Below are positions 44,937 through 52,793 of a stretch of 64,000 nucleotides of DNA, in pieces; within the stretch, counting starts at the first letter, position 1; the number at the start of each line of letters is the position of its first letter. A model generated the notes under the pieces. That model worked only from the letters and a program-made list of their open reading frames with translations, ran no database searches and was not told the origin of the DNA. The stretch lies in contig NZ_JALJWR010000001.1 in the NCBI RefSeq assembly GCF_024169315.1, forward strand, positions 2,749,501-2,813,500, in the 5' to 3' direction. Source of the DNA: Pseudomonas migulae (GTDB lineage Bacteria; Pseudomonadota; Gammaproteobacteria; Pseudomonadales; Pseudomonadaceae). A program made the position numbers and the translations under genes.

Positions 44937-45932
44937 ATGTCTAACCAAGTCTCCACGCCCTTGCGGCGCGTCAGCATCCTGGCTATCGACCGGGTTTTCG
45001 CTTCCACCCTCATGCAAGCCAAGGATTTCTTCCACCTGGCCAGCCTGCGCTACGGCAAACAACTGGGCCAAGGCCTGACACCGGCGTTCGAAACGCGGCT
45101 GGTCAGCCCCGATGGCAAACCGGTGAACAGCTTCAGTGATGTGATCATGCCGGTGGACGGCGGCCTGGAAAACGCCGACGTCATCATCCTCCCGGCGTTC
45201 TGGGACGATTTCGAAACCCTCTGCCAACGTTATCCACAGGTCCTGCCGTGGCTGCGCCAGCAACACGCGCGCGGCGCCGTACTCTGCGGCGAGGCCACAG
45301 GGGTGTTCTGGCTCGCCGAAGCCGGGCTGCTCAATGGCAAGGAAGCGACAACCTACTGGCGATTCTTCAATGCGTTTGCCGAGCGTTTCCCGAAGGTTCA
45401 CCTCAATCAGGACAAGCACCTGACCGACGCCGACAACCTGTATTGCGCCGGCGGCACGACCTCGGCGTGCGACCTCTACATCTACCTGATCGAGCGCTTC
45501 TGCGGCGCCAACGTGGCCCAGGCCGTGGCCCGCGATATCCTCTATGAAGTGCAGCGCAGCTATTCGCCGGGACGCATCGGTTTCGGCGGGCAGAAGCTGC
45601 ACCAGGACGTGATTATCCTGCAGATTCAGCACTGGCTCGAAGAACACTTCGCCGACAAGTTCCGCTTCGAAGACGTGGCGCGCGAGCACGGCATGAGCAT
45701 CCGCAACTTCATGCGCCGCTTCCAGACCGCCACCGGCGACAAGCCGCTGCATTACCTGCAACGCCTGCGCATCGAAACAGCGAAGGGCTTGCTGTCCGGC
45801 AGCCGAAAAAGCATCAAGACCATCAGTTATGAAGTCGGCTATGACGACGCGAGCTTCTTCGCTCGACTGTTTCGCCAGCACACGGAATTGTCGCCGAACC
45901 AGTATCGGCAGCAGTTTCAGCAGGCTGCCTAG
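44937..45932 (+). CDS. GlxA-type AraC-family transcriptional regulator (DJ-1/PfpI + HTH)
   Basis: 331 residues. The N-terminal DJ-1/PfpI-like domain (about 10-200) carries a Cys in GAVLCGEATGVFWL at the nucleophile-elbow position. The C-terminal AraC HTH domain (about 225-325) has ISYEVGYDDASFFARLFRQ. Relatives such as GlxA/ArgR/CdhR regulate amino-acid and quaternary-amine use. The divergent acyl-CoA dehydrogenase or the monooxygenase cassette starting 268 bases downstream are candidate targets. The effector is unknown. The ribosome site is weak. Confidence 0.9.
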   Translation: MSNQVSTPLRRVSILAIDRVFASTLMQAKDFFHLASLRYGKQLGQGLTPAFETRLVSPDGKPVNSFSDVIMPVDGGLENADVIILPAFWDDFETLCQRYPQVLPWLRQQHARGAVLCGEATGVFWLAEAGLLNGKEATTYWRFFNAFAERFPKVHLNQDKHLTDADNLYCAGGTTSACDLYIYLIERFCGANVAQAVARDILYEVQRSYSPGRIGFGGQKLHQDVIILQIQHWLEEHFADKFRFEDVAREHGMSIRNFMRRFQTATGDKPLHYLQRLRIETAKGLLSGSRKSIKTISYEVGYDDASFFARLFRQHTELSPNQYRQQFQQAA

Positions 45933-45955
45933 ATACTGGAAGCCAACATGGATTC

Positions 45956-45984
45956 CTGTGGGAGCGGGCTTGCCCGCGATGGCG
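45956..45984. repeat. Single REP element
   Basis: CCTGTGGGAGCGGGCTTGCC and following bases match one REP arm. I find no inverted partner nearby, unlike the other sites. It lies between the regulator stop and the monooxygenase gene. The rest of the 268-base gap (45985-46200) shows no further recognisable feature. Confidence 0.75.
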
Positions 45985-46200
45985 TCGGCACATCCAGCAA
46001 TAATGTGACTGACACACCGCTAACGCCGCCAGGCCGGTCTCGCCCCCACATTGGGATTTGCATGCACAGTGGGTTGGCAATGCACTTTCCTACACAAATC
46101 ACGGAAAACAGAGCGACAAAGCCCCCGATCCGGCCCACAGACACAGCCCCTGAAAAGGCCCAGCATCCTTCCCTGCTATCAACATCAGGGAAGATCAACA

Positions 46201-48147
46201 GTGACCATCGGATCAAGTTACGAGTACCCGGCCCATGCGGCCAAGACTGTCGCTCGAACAAAGCGCTCGACTGACACCAAATGGTCGGGCCGTTTTCCAA
46301 ATCCCCCCGACCTCTGCTTCGACTATCGAGCATTGGTCGAACAGGAAAACGGCATCGCCAAGGCAACCAACCCACACCATAAAATCTGCATCATCGGCGC
46401 AGGTGTCACCGGGCTTACTGCCGCCAGAGAACTCTATCGTTGCGGCTTTACCGATATCACCCTCATTGAACAGTCCAGGAGAATTGGCGGTCGCCACCTG
46501 ACCGTTGCTGGAAGCCAGCGCTCCTCGACGAGCCACACACCGTTTGAAATGGGCGCAATGCGCATGCCCTTCTTCAACAGGGCAGATGAATCACCGACAG
46601 ACGGCCGTTCACTGATGGCTTACTACGCGAAGACGTTTGATCTGGCCTTTTCAGATTTCGCCAATCCCGGAAGTCAATGGGTGACCTCGACCGGTATCTA
46701 TCTGCGAGAAGGCAGCATGGGTGACGGACAGACTCCGCAAATGCTCATCTGGAAAAATGAGGATGGTCAGACACCACCTCCCGGCGATGAACTGCAAAAG
46801 GTTTATGCCAAGTGGAAGGCCTTTGCCGACCGGATGACCCGGCATGTTGCAGAGGTCTATGCCAGCCAGGACTGGGAAACCATATGGGCCGCGATCGTCG
46901 AAAAATACGAACGCATTTCCTTTCGCGACCTGGTGAGTATGCCGGCCCTGGAAGAGTGGGACGAACGCTCGCCGGGAGACTTTGGCGGTATGGGAATGTC
47001 CGCACAAGAGTCGGCCATTTTCTATGCCATCGGCATCGGCGATGGCAGTTGGGGAGCGTTTTATGACGTCTGCTCCCTTTATCCTCTGCGTACTGCGATT
47101 TTCGGGTTCAGCAGCCAGTTGCAACTAATCCATGGCCGTGTAGACGCTCAGGGCGATCCGTTGACTTCACCTCACCTGCGGAGTAATGCCGTATTTGATT
47201 CAAAAGGACTGACTTTCGACGCCCCACGTTATATCGGACTTGCAGCTCTGGACGAATGCCTGCTGTTCATGAAAACCGCGGAAACCGGAAAGTCTTTCTA
47301 CGATCATTGCAGTGAACGGGGCAGAGGTTTGCTGACGGACTCGTCCGTCACAAAACTCAAAAAACTGCCCGATCAGAAAACACGCGTCTACTACAACTGG
47401 AAACACAGCCAAACCGAGCATTCCCAGGAACAGTTCGAGGACTTTGATTCGGTCATCATAACCCTTCCTTCCTGGTTGATCGAAACCCGCATCAAGCTTG
47501 AAAACTTCACGCCGCAAATGCTGCCTTTCGAGACAATCAATGCCTATAAAACGGCGCATTGGGAAACCAGCTGCAAAGTCTTCGCCCCACTGAAGAAATC
47601 CTTCCTTTCGAAAAGCGGCAAAATTCCGCAAGCCATTGTCACCGACAGTTTTATCCATGACGTTTATACCTACCGATACAACGATACCTACAGCTATGAC
47701 TGCATCCTTTTGAGTTACACATGGGAAGACGATGCCACCAAGCTGGCCTCATTTACCGACAAGGAACTGGTGAGCAAGTGCGCCAAAGAGCTGGACCGAA
47801 TCCTTATGAGCGCCACCAATATCCAAGAGAGAATCTCTCCTTACATCGGGCTTGATCAAGCCGTGGTTCAACGCTGGATGACCGATAAAAATGCGCTGGG
47901 CTGCGCAAAGTTGTACCGGCCCGGCACCTATTACGACGCCGTAAGCCTGATGAAGTACAACAGAGACTTCGCGCATGTTTCAGGCCTGTACTTGTCCGGG
48001 GAGTCATTTTCAGTCGATGCCGGCTGGACAGAGCCTTGCTTCCGGGGTGCCGTTGATGCGGTCATTCACATCTGCAACAAAACGTCTGCGACCTTCAATG
48101 GCGGGTTTTCCTTGAGCGACTATCCACACTACAACGTCAGGGCCTGA
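46201..48147 (+). CDS. Flavin amino-acid 2-monooxygenase (amide-forming; Trp/Lys/Phe monooxygenase family)
   Basis: 648 residues from GTG 46201 (AGGGA about 11-15 bases upstream). A flavin amine-oxidase fold: FAD Rossmann motif IIGAGVTGLTAARELY (about 64), the RIGGRH loop, and FEMGAMRMP, whose Arg121 corresponds to the carboxylate-binding Arg of tryptophan 2-monooxygenase. The C-terminal FAD segment is LYLSGESFSVDAGWTEPCF, and SYTWEDDATKL matches phenylalanine oxidase/monooxygenase relatives. Such enzymes oxidatively decarboxylate an L-amino acid to an amide. It is longer than lysine (about 560) and tryptophan (about 557) enzymes, and its 60-residue N-terminal extension resembles the extended prosequence region of proPAO in principle only. 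The substrate is unknown. An amidase follows. Confidence 0.88.
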   Translation: MTIGSSYEYPAHAAKTVARTKRSTDTKWSGRFPNPPDLCFDYRALVEQENGIAKATNPHHKICIIGAGVTGLTAARELYRCGFTDITLIEQSRRIGGRHLTVAGSQRSSTSHTPFEMGAMRMPFFNRADESPTDGRSLMAYYAKTFDLAFSDFANPGSQWVTSTGIYLREGSMGDGQTPQMLIWKNEDGQTPPPGDELQKVYAKWKAFADRMTRHVAEVYASQDWETIWAAIVEKYERISFRDLVSMPALEEWDERSPGDFGGMGMSAQESAIFYAIGIGDGSWGAFYDVCSLYPLRTAIFGFSSQLQLIHGRVDAQGDPLTSPHLRSNAVFDSKGLTFDAPRYIGLAALDECLLFMKTAETGKSFYDHCSERGRGLLTDSSVTKLKKLPDQKTRVYYNWKHSQTEHSQEQFEDFDSVIITLPSWLIETRIKLENFTPQMLPFETINAYKTAHWETSCKVFAPLKKSFLSKSGKIPQAIVTDSFIHDVYTYRYNDTYSYDCILLSYTWEDDATKLASFTDKELVSKCAKELDRILMSATNIQERISPYIGLDQAVVQRWMTDKNALGCAKLYRPGTYYDAVSLMKYNRDFAHVSGLYLSGESFSVDAGWTEPCFRGAVDAVIHICNKTSATFNGGFSLSDYPHYNVRA

Positions 48148-48292
48148 TCACTTGCACGAGCCCCGGACGGGTCTGATTGGGATCCGGACTACAACCTAAA
48201 CGGAAGTGGCTGACTTACTCCGACCTGCTGATTCACCTCTTATAGGCACGCAATTCAACAGCGTGAATAACAATAAAAAGAGGTCATCAACA

Positions 48293-49180
48293 ATGAGTGA
48301 ACCAACAAGCCCTGTTCGTGTAGCAGTCGTGCAATTCGACCCTCAGGTCGGCGTGGGCAATCGAGAAGGAAATCTGCATCGTAGCCTGCAATTGGCGCTG
48401 GAAGCTGTAAACGGCGGGGCGAACCTCATCGTCCTGCCTGAACTCTCGAACACCGGGTATTTCTTCAGCAATCGACAGGATGCGTTTGACCACTCGGAAA
48501 TGATTCCCGGTGGCACAAGCGTGCAAACCTGGATGGAATTCGCCCGTCAGCACAAGATTTACCTGGTGGCCGGTCTGTCCGAGCGCGACGGCATGCGACT
48601 GTTCAATACCGGTGTTCTGGTCGGGCCCGACGGTTTTATCGGCAAGTATCGAAAAGCTCATTTGTGGAATCTTGAAAAGCTGTGGTTCACGCTAGGCGAT
48701 CTGGGCTTTCCGGTTTTCGATACCCCGATCGGTCGAATCGGTTTGCTGATCTGCTGGGACATCTGGTTCCCCGAAGTGCCGCGAGTTCTGAGCCAGCAAG
48801 GCGCGGACATCATTTGCAGCCTGAACAACTGGGTCTGGACGCCGCCGCCCCTGTTCGATGACGCCGGCAAGTGCATGGCCTCGTACCTGACGATGACCGC
48901 CGCCCATGTAAACAATGTGTTTATCGCCGCAGCCAGTCGAATTGGCGAAGAGCGAGGGGCTCGCTATCTGGGCTGCTCGCTGATTGCCGGTACCAATGGC
49001 TGGCCGATTGGCGCTGTCGCCTCGGCGGACCAACAAGAAATCCTGTTTGCCGACATCGACCTGACCAGCTCCCGCAGCGCGCCAATCTGGAACGACCTGA
49101 ACGATCTGCATCGCGACCGTCGAACCGACCTCTACGACCAGATGCTCGGTTACACCCAGCATCCATGTCTGCCGCGTTGA
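48293..49180 (+). CDS. Nitrilase-superfamily amidase (carbon-nitrogen hydrolase)
   Basis: 295 residues. The catalytic triad of the superfamily is visible: Glu50 in LPELSNTGYF, Lys121 in GKYRKAHLW, Cys154 in LLICWDIWFPE. It probably hydrolyses the amide produced by the preceding monooxygenase to the free acid and ammonia, as DavA does after DavB in lysine catabolism. The ATG at 48293 has AAGAGG 9 bases upstream; 145 bases separate it from the monooxygenase. True nitrilase activity is less likely but cannot be excluded. Confidence 0.9.
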   Translation: MSEPTSPVRVAVVQFDPQVGVGNREGNLHRSLQLALEAVNGGANLIVLPELSNTGYFFSNRQDAFDHSEMIPGGTSVQTWMEFARQHKIYLVAGLSERDGMRLFNTGVLVGPDGFIGKYRKAHLWNLEKLWFTLGDLGFPVFDTPIGRIGLLICWDIWFPEVPRVLSQQGADIICSLNNWVWTPPPLFDDAGKCMASYLTMTAAHVNNVFIAAASRIGEERGARYLGCSLIAGTNGWPIGAVASADQQEILFADIDLTSSRSAPIWNDLNDLHRDRRTDLYDQMLGYTQHPCLPR

Positions 49181-49195
49181 TGGGGGAGCAAACGG

Positions 49196-50392
49196 ATGGA
49201 ATGTACGACTGAAGAAAAACAACTGCCCCGCAAATCGCCGCTCGATGCGGCAATCCTCCTGCTGATACTCGGCGCGATTCTGCTGATTGTCTGGCTTTCA
49301 TTCGCTAACCGTTCTTATTGGTCAGCTCACTGGCCCAGCTACAGCGACATGCTGTCTGGCCTTCCCGAACCGAGTGCCTGGTTGCGCTGGGTATTGGGAG
49401 ACATCAGCGAGGTTGCATTCTACAAACACGAGTTCGCCTCAATCGGGCTGCTGGCGGGCGCTTACTTGGCCTACTGGGCGAACCGAACGGGAAAACGCTG
49501 GCAAGGCTTTGCCATTTCCTACGGTAGCGGACTATGGCCGTGGTTGATCACCAGTTCACTGCTCGGACTTCTGCTGAGCAATCTGCTCTGGGGCTGGACG
49601 GTGACGGCTACCACCTGGCAACCCACGTTTGCAGCCTTTGTTTCGTTGCCGGCCGCGATGGTGCTGATGTTTGGTGGAGGCTGGAAGGTGGCGGTCAACG
49701 GCGCAATCATGGGTGCGGTGTTCGTCACGCCAATGTGCCTACTGATCGTCAACTATGTCTGCAATCCACTGGGTTTACCGGCCGTGATCGGTAACGTCTC
49801 GGGCATGGCAGTCGCCAGCGTCTTCGCTTTTCTGCTCTGTCGTTACGTTCCCAGCCTCATGAAGTCCGAAGTACCCGCAAAGCCTTCCGCTCCACCTTCC
49901 TTGCCCACCAAAGCACCGGATTACGGTGTTATCTGGAGCCTGCGGAGGGTCCTGGCTGACTTTTCGGAAGCGCCGTTCTTTGGCAATGAGTTGGCGAGCC
50001 TCGGCCTGATAGCGGGTGCACTACTGGCTTACACCCTGAACCCGATGAGTCCGGTATACGGTTCCGGTCTGCTGCCACAGCTGATTGGCGCACAGACATT
50101 GACCTCGGCATTAGGCGTGTTGATCTGGCGTCGACAATGGATGTCGCACGGCTGGTACCCCACCTACGTTCCACTGGTCTCAGTCGTGCCGGCAGCGATC
50201 CTGACCTATGGCGGCAGCTGGCAGGTCATTGTCATGAGTGCACTGCTAGGCGCCCTGATTGCGCCGCCATTGGCCTGCGCGATTGCCAAAAGGTTGCCCG
50301 CCGATATGCATGCCTACATCGGCAACGTCCTGTCCATGGCCATCAGCACTCTGCTGATCATTCCGTTTATCGGACTGCTGATAGCCAGCTGA
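49196..50392 (+). CDS. Polytopic membrane protein with two internal repeats, putative transporter
   Basis: 398 residues with roughly ten membrane segments. I do not recognise the family. The protein is an internal duplication: residues about 70-225 and 245-398 align, with FASIGLLAGAYLAY matching LASLGLIAGALLAY, YGSGLWPWLI matching YGSGLLPQLI, FGGGWKVAVNGAIMGA matching YGGSWQVIVMSALLGA, and VIGNVSGMAVAS matching YIGNVLSMAIST. A Pro-rich cytoplasmic linker joins the halves. GGGGGAG lies 7 bases before the ATG, 15 bases after the amidase stop. Position suggests transport of the amino acid or acid handled by the cassette. This is inference. Confidence 0.85.
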   Translation: MECTTEEKQLPRKSPLDAAILLLILGAILLIVWLSFANRSYWSAHWPSYSDMLSGLPEPSAWLRWVLGDISEVAFYKHEFASIGLLAGAYLAYWANRTGKRWQGFAISYGSGLWPWLITSSLLGLLLSNLLWGWTVTATTWQPTFAAFVSLPAAMVLMFGGGWKVAVNGAIMGAVFVTPMCLLIVNYVCNPLGLPAVIGNVSGMAVASVFAFLLCRYVPSLMKSEVPAKPSAPPSLPTKAPDYGVIWSLRRVLADFSEAPFFGNELASLGLIAGALLAYTLNPMSPVYGSGLLPQLIGAQTLTSALGVLIWRRQWMSHGWYPTYVPLVSVVPAAILTYGGSWQVIVMSALLGALIAPPLACAIAKRLPADMHAYIGNVLSMAISTLLIIPFIGLLIAS

Positions 50393-50472
50393 CTCGCTCT
50401 GCCATCCGGTTGTATCGCGGGCTCCGGTCCGGATACAGCCGCTTTTTCATATCCAACAAGCGAGGTATCCAC

Positions 50473-51453
50473 ATGGAACTGCCCAAACTGGCCATTGCGG
50501 CGCTTGGCGGCACCGTGAGCATGCAAGTCAGGAACGCTGGTGAAGGTGTTACACCGATCATCAGCGGAGAAGTCCTGTTGGACTCGGTTCCGGAGCTGGC
50601 GGCACTGGCACGGGTCAACGTTGAAACGCTCGGGTTGTTGCCAAGCGCCTCACTGGATTTCGAGTTCTTGCTGAGCGTTCTTTCCTGGGCCAGTTTCCAG
50701 ATCAGGCAAGGTGCAGTCGGTGTTGTCATCACCCAAGGCACGGACACCCTCGAAGAAACCGCAACTTTTTTCGACTACTTGTGGGATCACAACCAGCCAC
50801 TGGTCCTGACCGGTGCCATGCGTTCAGCGGCAAGTGCGGGTGCCGACGGGCCCGCGAATCTACTGGATGCCTGCCGCGTAGCACTGGCTGCGCAAAGCCG
50901 ACAGCGAGGCGTTCAAGTGGTCATGAACGGACAGATTCACTCCGCGAGCGTCGTCCGCAAAACCGATTCATTGGCGTTGCAGGCGTTTTCCTCTCCCATC
51001 GTCGGTCCTGCCGGCATGCTCGTGGAAAACGCCATCCACTATTTGCACCCGCCGGCCCAGCGGAAGGTTTTACCGCTGCCGCAGCACACAACGCAGAGAA
51101 TCGCCCTGCTGGAAGCGTCGCTTTCCGCAGACAGCCTTATGCTGGAAAACATCCTCGAACTCGCCTACGACGGGCTTGTGATTGCGGGATTTGGTGCTGG
51201 ACACGTTCCCGAGAACTGGGCTGGTGTGATCGAAACTATCGCCGGAACAATCCCGGTCATCATTGCAACCCGGACCGGATCCGGCCCTACCGCGCAATCT
51301 ACCTACGGTTTTATGGGTGGCGAGATGGATTTGATCCGTAAAGGTGCGTCGATGGCCGGGTTTCTGTGCCCGCGTAAAGCCAGGATTTTGCTGTGGCTGC
51401 TCGTGGGTTGCCAGCGGCAACATCGACTGGCGAGTTATCTCTCAAAAGACTGA
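50473..51453 (+). CDS. Asparaginase-family amidohydrolase
   Basis: 326 residues with both asparaginase active-site motifs: ALGGTVSM with nucleophile Thr14, and ITQGTDTLEETA with Thr90-Asp91. The residue aligned with E. coli AnsB Tyr25 appears to be Val (GVTPIISGE), so specificity may differ from classical asparaginase II. There is no signal peptide, so it is cytoplasmic. GAGG lies 7 bases before the ATG, 80 bases after the membrane gene. It probably belongs to the same operon and releases ammonia from asparagine or a related amide. Confidence 0.9.
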   Translation: MELPKLAIAALGGTVSMQVRNAGEGVTPIISGEVLLDSVPELAALARVNVETLGLLPSASLDFEFLLSVLSWASFQIRQGAVGVVITQGTDTLEETATFFDYLWDHNQPLVLTGAMRSAASAGADGPANLLDACRVALAAQSRQRGVQVVMNGQIHSASVVRKTDSLALQAFSSPIVGPAGMLVENAIHYLHPPAQRKVLPLPQHTTQRIALLEASLSADSLMLENILELAYDGLVIAGFGAGHVPENWAGVIETIAGTIPVIIATRTGSGPTAQSTYGFMGGEMDLIRKGASMAGFLCPRKARILLWLLVGCQRQHRLASYLSKD

Positions 51454-51460
51454 CACTCCC

Positions 51461-51543
51461 TGTAGGAGCGAGCTTGCTCGCGATGGAGTATCAGCAGCAT
51501 TGATATCGACTGACCCACCTTCGCGAGCAAGCTCGCTCCTATA
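51461..51543. repeat. REPIN (TGTAGGAGCGAGCTTGCTCG type)
   Basis: TGTAGGAGCGAGCTTGCTCG at 51461 is inverted at 51520-51543. It begins 7 bases after the asparaginase stop. Confidence 0.87.
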
Positions 51544-51561
51544 GGGGATCTGCGGTGAACG

Positions 51562-51592
51562 AAAAAGGGCCTGCAAATGCAGGCCCTTTTTT
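51562..51592. terminator. Bidirectional terminator between the asparaginase gene and zapE
   Basis: AAAAAGGGCCTGC-aaat-GCAGGCCCTTTTT is a perfect stem with T-runs in both directions. Confidence 0.9.
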
Positions 51593-51607
51593 ATTTTCCG
51601 AAATGTC

Positions 51608-52702
51608 CTACGGCTTGTGCGCCCGAGACAGGAATTCGTGCGACTGCATTTCCAGCAGACGGCTGAGGGTGCGCTGGAACTCGAAGTTCAGGCGACCGCC
51701 GGTGTAGAGGTCTTTGAGCTCGACTTCGGCAGAAATGATCAGCTTCACGTTACGGTCGTAGAACTCGTCGACCATGTTGATAAAGCGTCGAGCGATGTCG
51801 TCGGTGGTGACGCTCATCTGCTCCACGCCACTGAGCAACACGGCGTGGAAGATCTTGCCCAGTTCGATGTAATCGTTCTGGCTGCGCGGGCCGTCGCAGA
51901 GTTCGCGGAAGTCGAACCAGGCCACGTCGTCGCAGGTGCGCAAGGCACGGATCTCACGGTTCTCGATCATCAGCACATCGTTTTCGATGGCAGCCGTGCA
52001 TTCCGGCGTCAGGGCGCGGAAGCTTTTACGCAGGCTTTCGTGGGACGCTTCGTCGAGCGGAAAATGGAACAGCTCCGCTTGCTCGAGGTGACGCAGACGG
52101 TAATCGACGCCGCTGTCGACGTTGACGATCTCGGTGTTCTGCTTGATCAGCGCAATGGCCGGCAGGAAGCGCGCGCGTTGCAGGCCGTCCTTGTACAAGC
52201 CGTCCGGCACGATGTTCGAGGTCGCGACCAGGGTCACGCCATTCTTGAACAGCTCTTCCATCAACGTACCGAGAATCATCGCGTCGGTAATGTCGGAGAC
52301 GAAGAACTCATCGAAACAGATCACTCGCGACTCATCGGAGAAGCGCTTGGCGATGATGGTCAGCGGGTTTTTCTCGCCGCCGAGGGTTTTCATTTCTTCG
52401 TGCACGCGCTTCATGAAGCGGTGGAAGTGAGTGCGGGTCTTTTCCTTGAACGGCAGCGCTTCGAAGAAGGTGTCGACCAGGTAGGTCTTGCCACGCCCTA
52501 CGCCGCCCCAGAAGTACAGGCCCTTGACCGGCGCCTGGTCTTTTTTGCCAAACAGTTTGCCGAGCAGGCCCGGTTTGCTCTGCGAGGCGGCGACCAGATC
52601 GTCGTACAGGCGCTGCAAATGGCGCACGGCAGTTTCCTGCGCGGCGTCATGGAAGAATTCCGGGCGTTTCAGATCAGCTTGATATCGTTCTAGGGGCGTC
52701 AT
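51608..52702 (-). CDS. zapE: Cell division ATPase ZapE (AFG1-like)
   Basis: 364 residues. Walker A in WGGVGRGKTYLVD (about 66-77), Walker B in VICFDEFFVSD, and an arginine-rich AAA core. ZapE associates with the Z ring in enterobacteria and destabilises FtsZ polymers in low oxygen or heat; AFG1 relatives act in mitochondria. It follows the trpS terminator. Confidence 0.95.
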   Translation of the reverse strand: MTPLERYQADLKRPEFFHDAAQETAVRHLQRLYDDLVAASQSKPGLLGKLFGKKDQAPVKGLYFWGGVGRGKTYLVDTFFEALPFKEKTRTHFHRFMKRVHEEMKTLGGEKNPLTIIAKRFSDESRVICFDEFFVSDITDAMILGTLMEELFKNGVTLVATSNIVPDGLYKDGLQRARFLPAIALIKQNTEIVNVDSGVDYRLRHLEQAELFHFPLDEASHESLRKSFRALTPECTAAIENDVLMIENREIRALRTCDDVAWFDFRELCDGPRSQNDYIELGKIFHAVLLSGVEQMSVTTDDIARRFINMVDEFYDRNVKLIISAEVELKDLYTGGRLNFEFQRTLSRLLEMQSHEFLSRAHKP

Positions 52703-52720
52703 AATTCGTTAGCAAGGCAA

Positions 52721-52753
52721 CAAAAACGGGCCGTCACTGTAGCGACGGCCCGT
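52721..52753 (-). terminator. trpS terminator
   Basis: On the minus strand ACGGGCCGTC-gctacagt-GACGGCCCGT is followed by TTTTTG, 41 bases after the trpS stop. Confidence 0.85.
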
Positions 52754-52793
52754 GGGAATGGCAATCGGCCCTTGGTCGGGCCGAGCCGTTGAT

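Noticed and set aside
46051..46200. Longer N-terminus for the monooxygenase from 46051
   Set aside because: The added 50 residues are low-complexity, have no ribosome site and overlap untranslated-looking sequence; GTG 46201 has a purine-rich site upstream.
46201..49180. Assigning the monooxygenase-amidase pair as lysine DavB-DavA
   Set aside because: Architecture is the same, but length and sequence details do not establish lysine specificity; Trp, Phe, Arg or another substrate remains possible.
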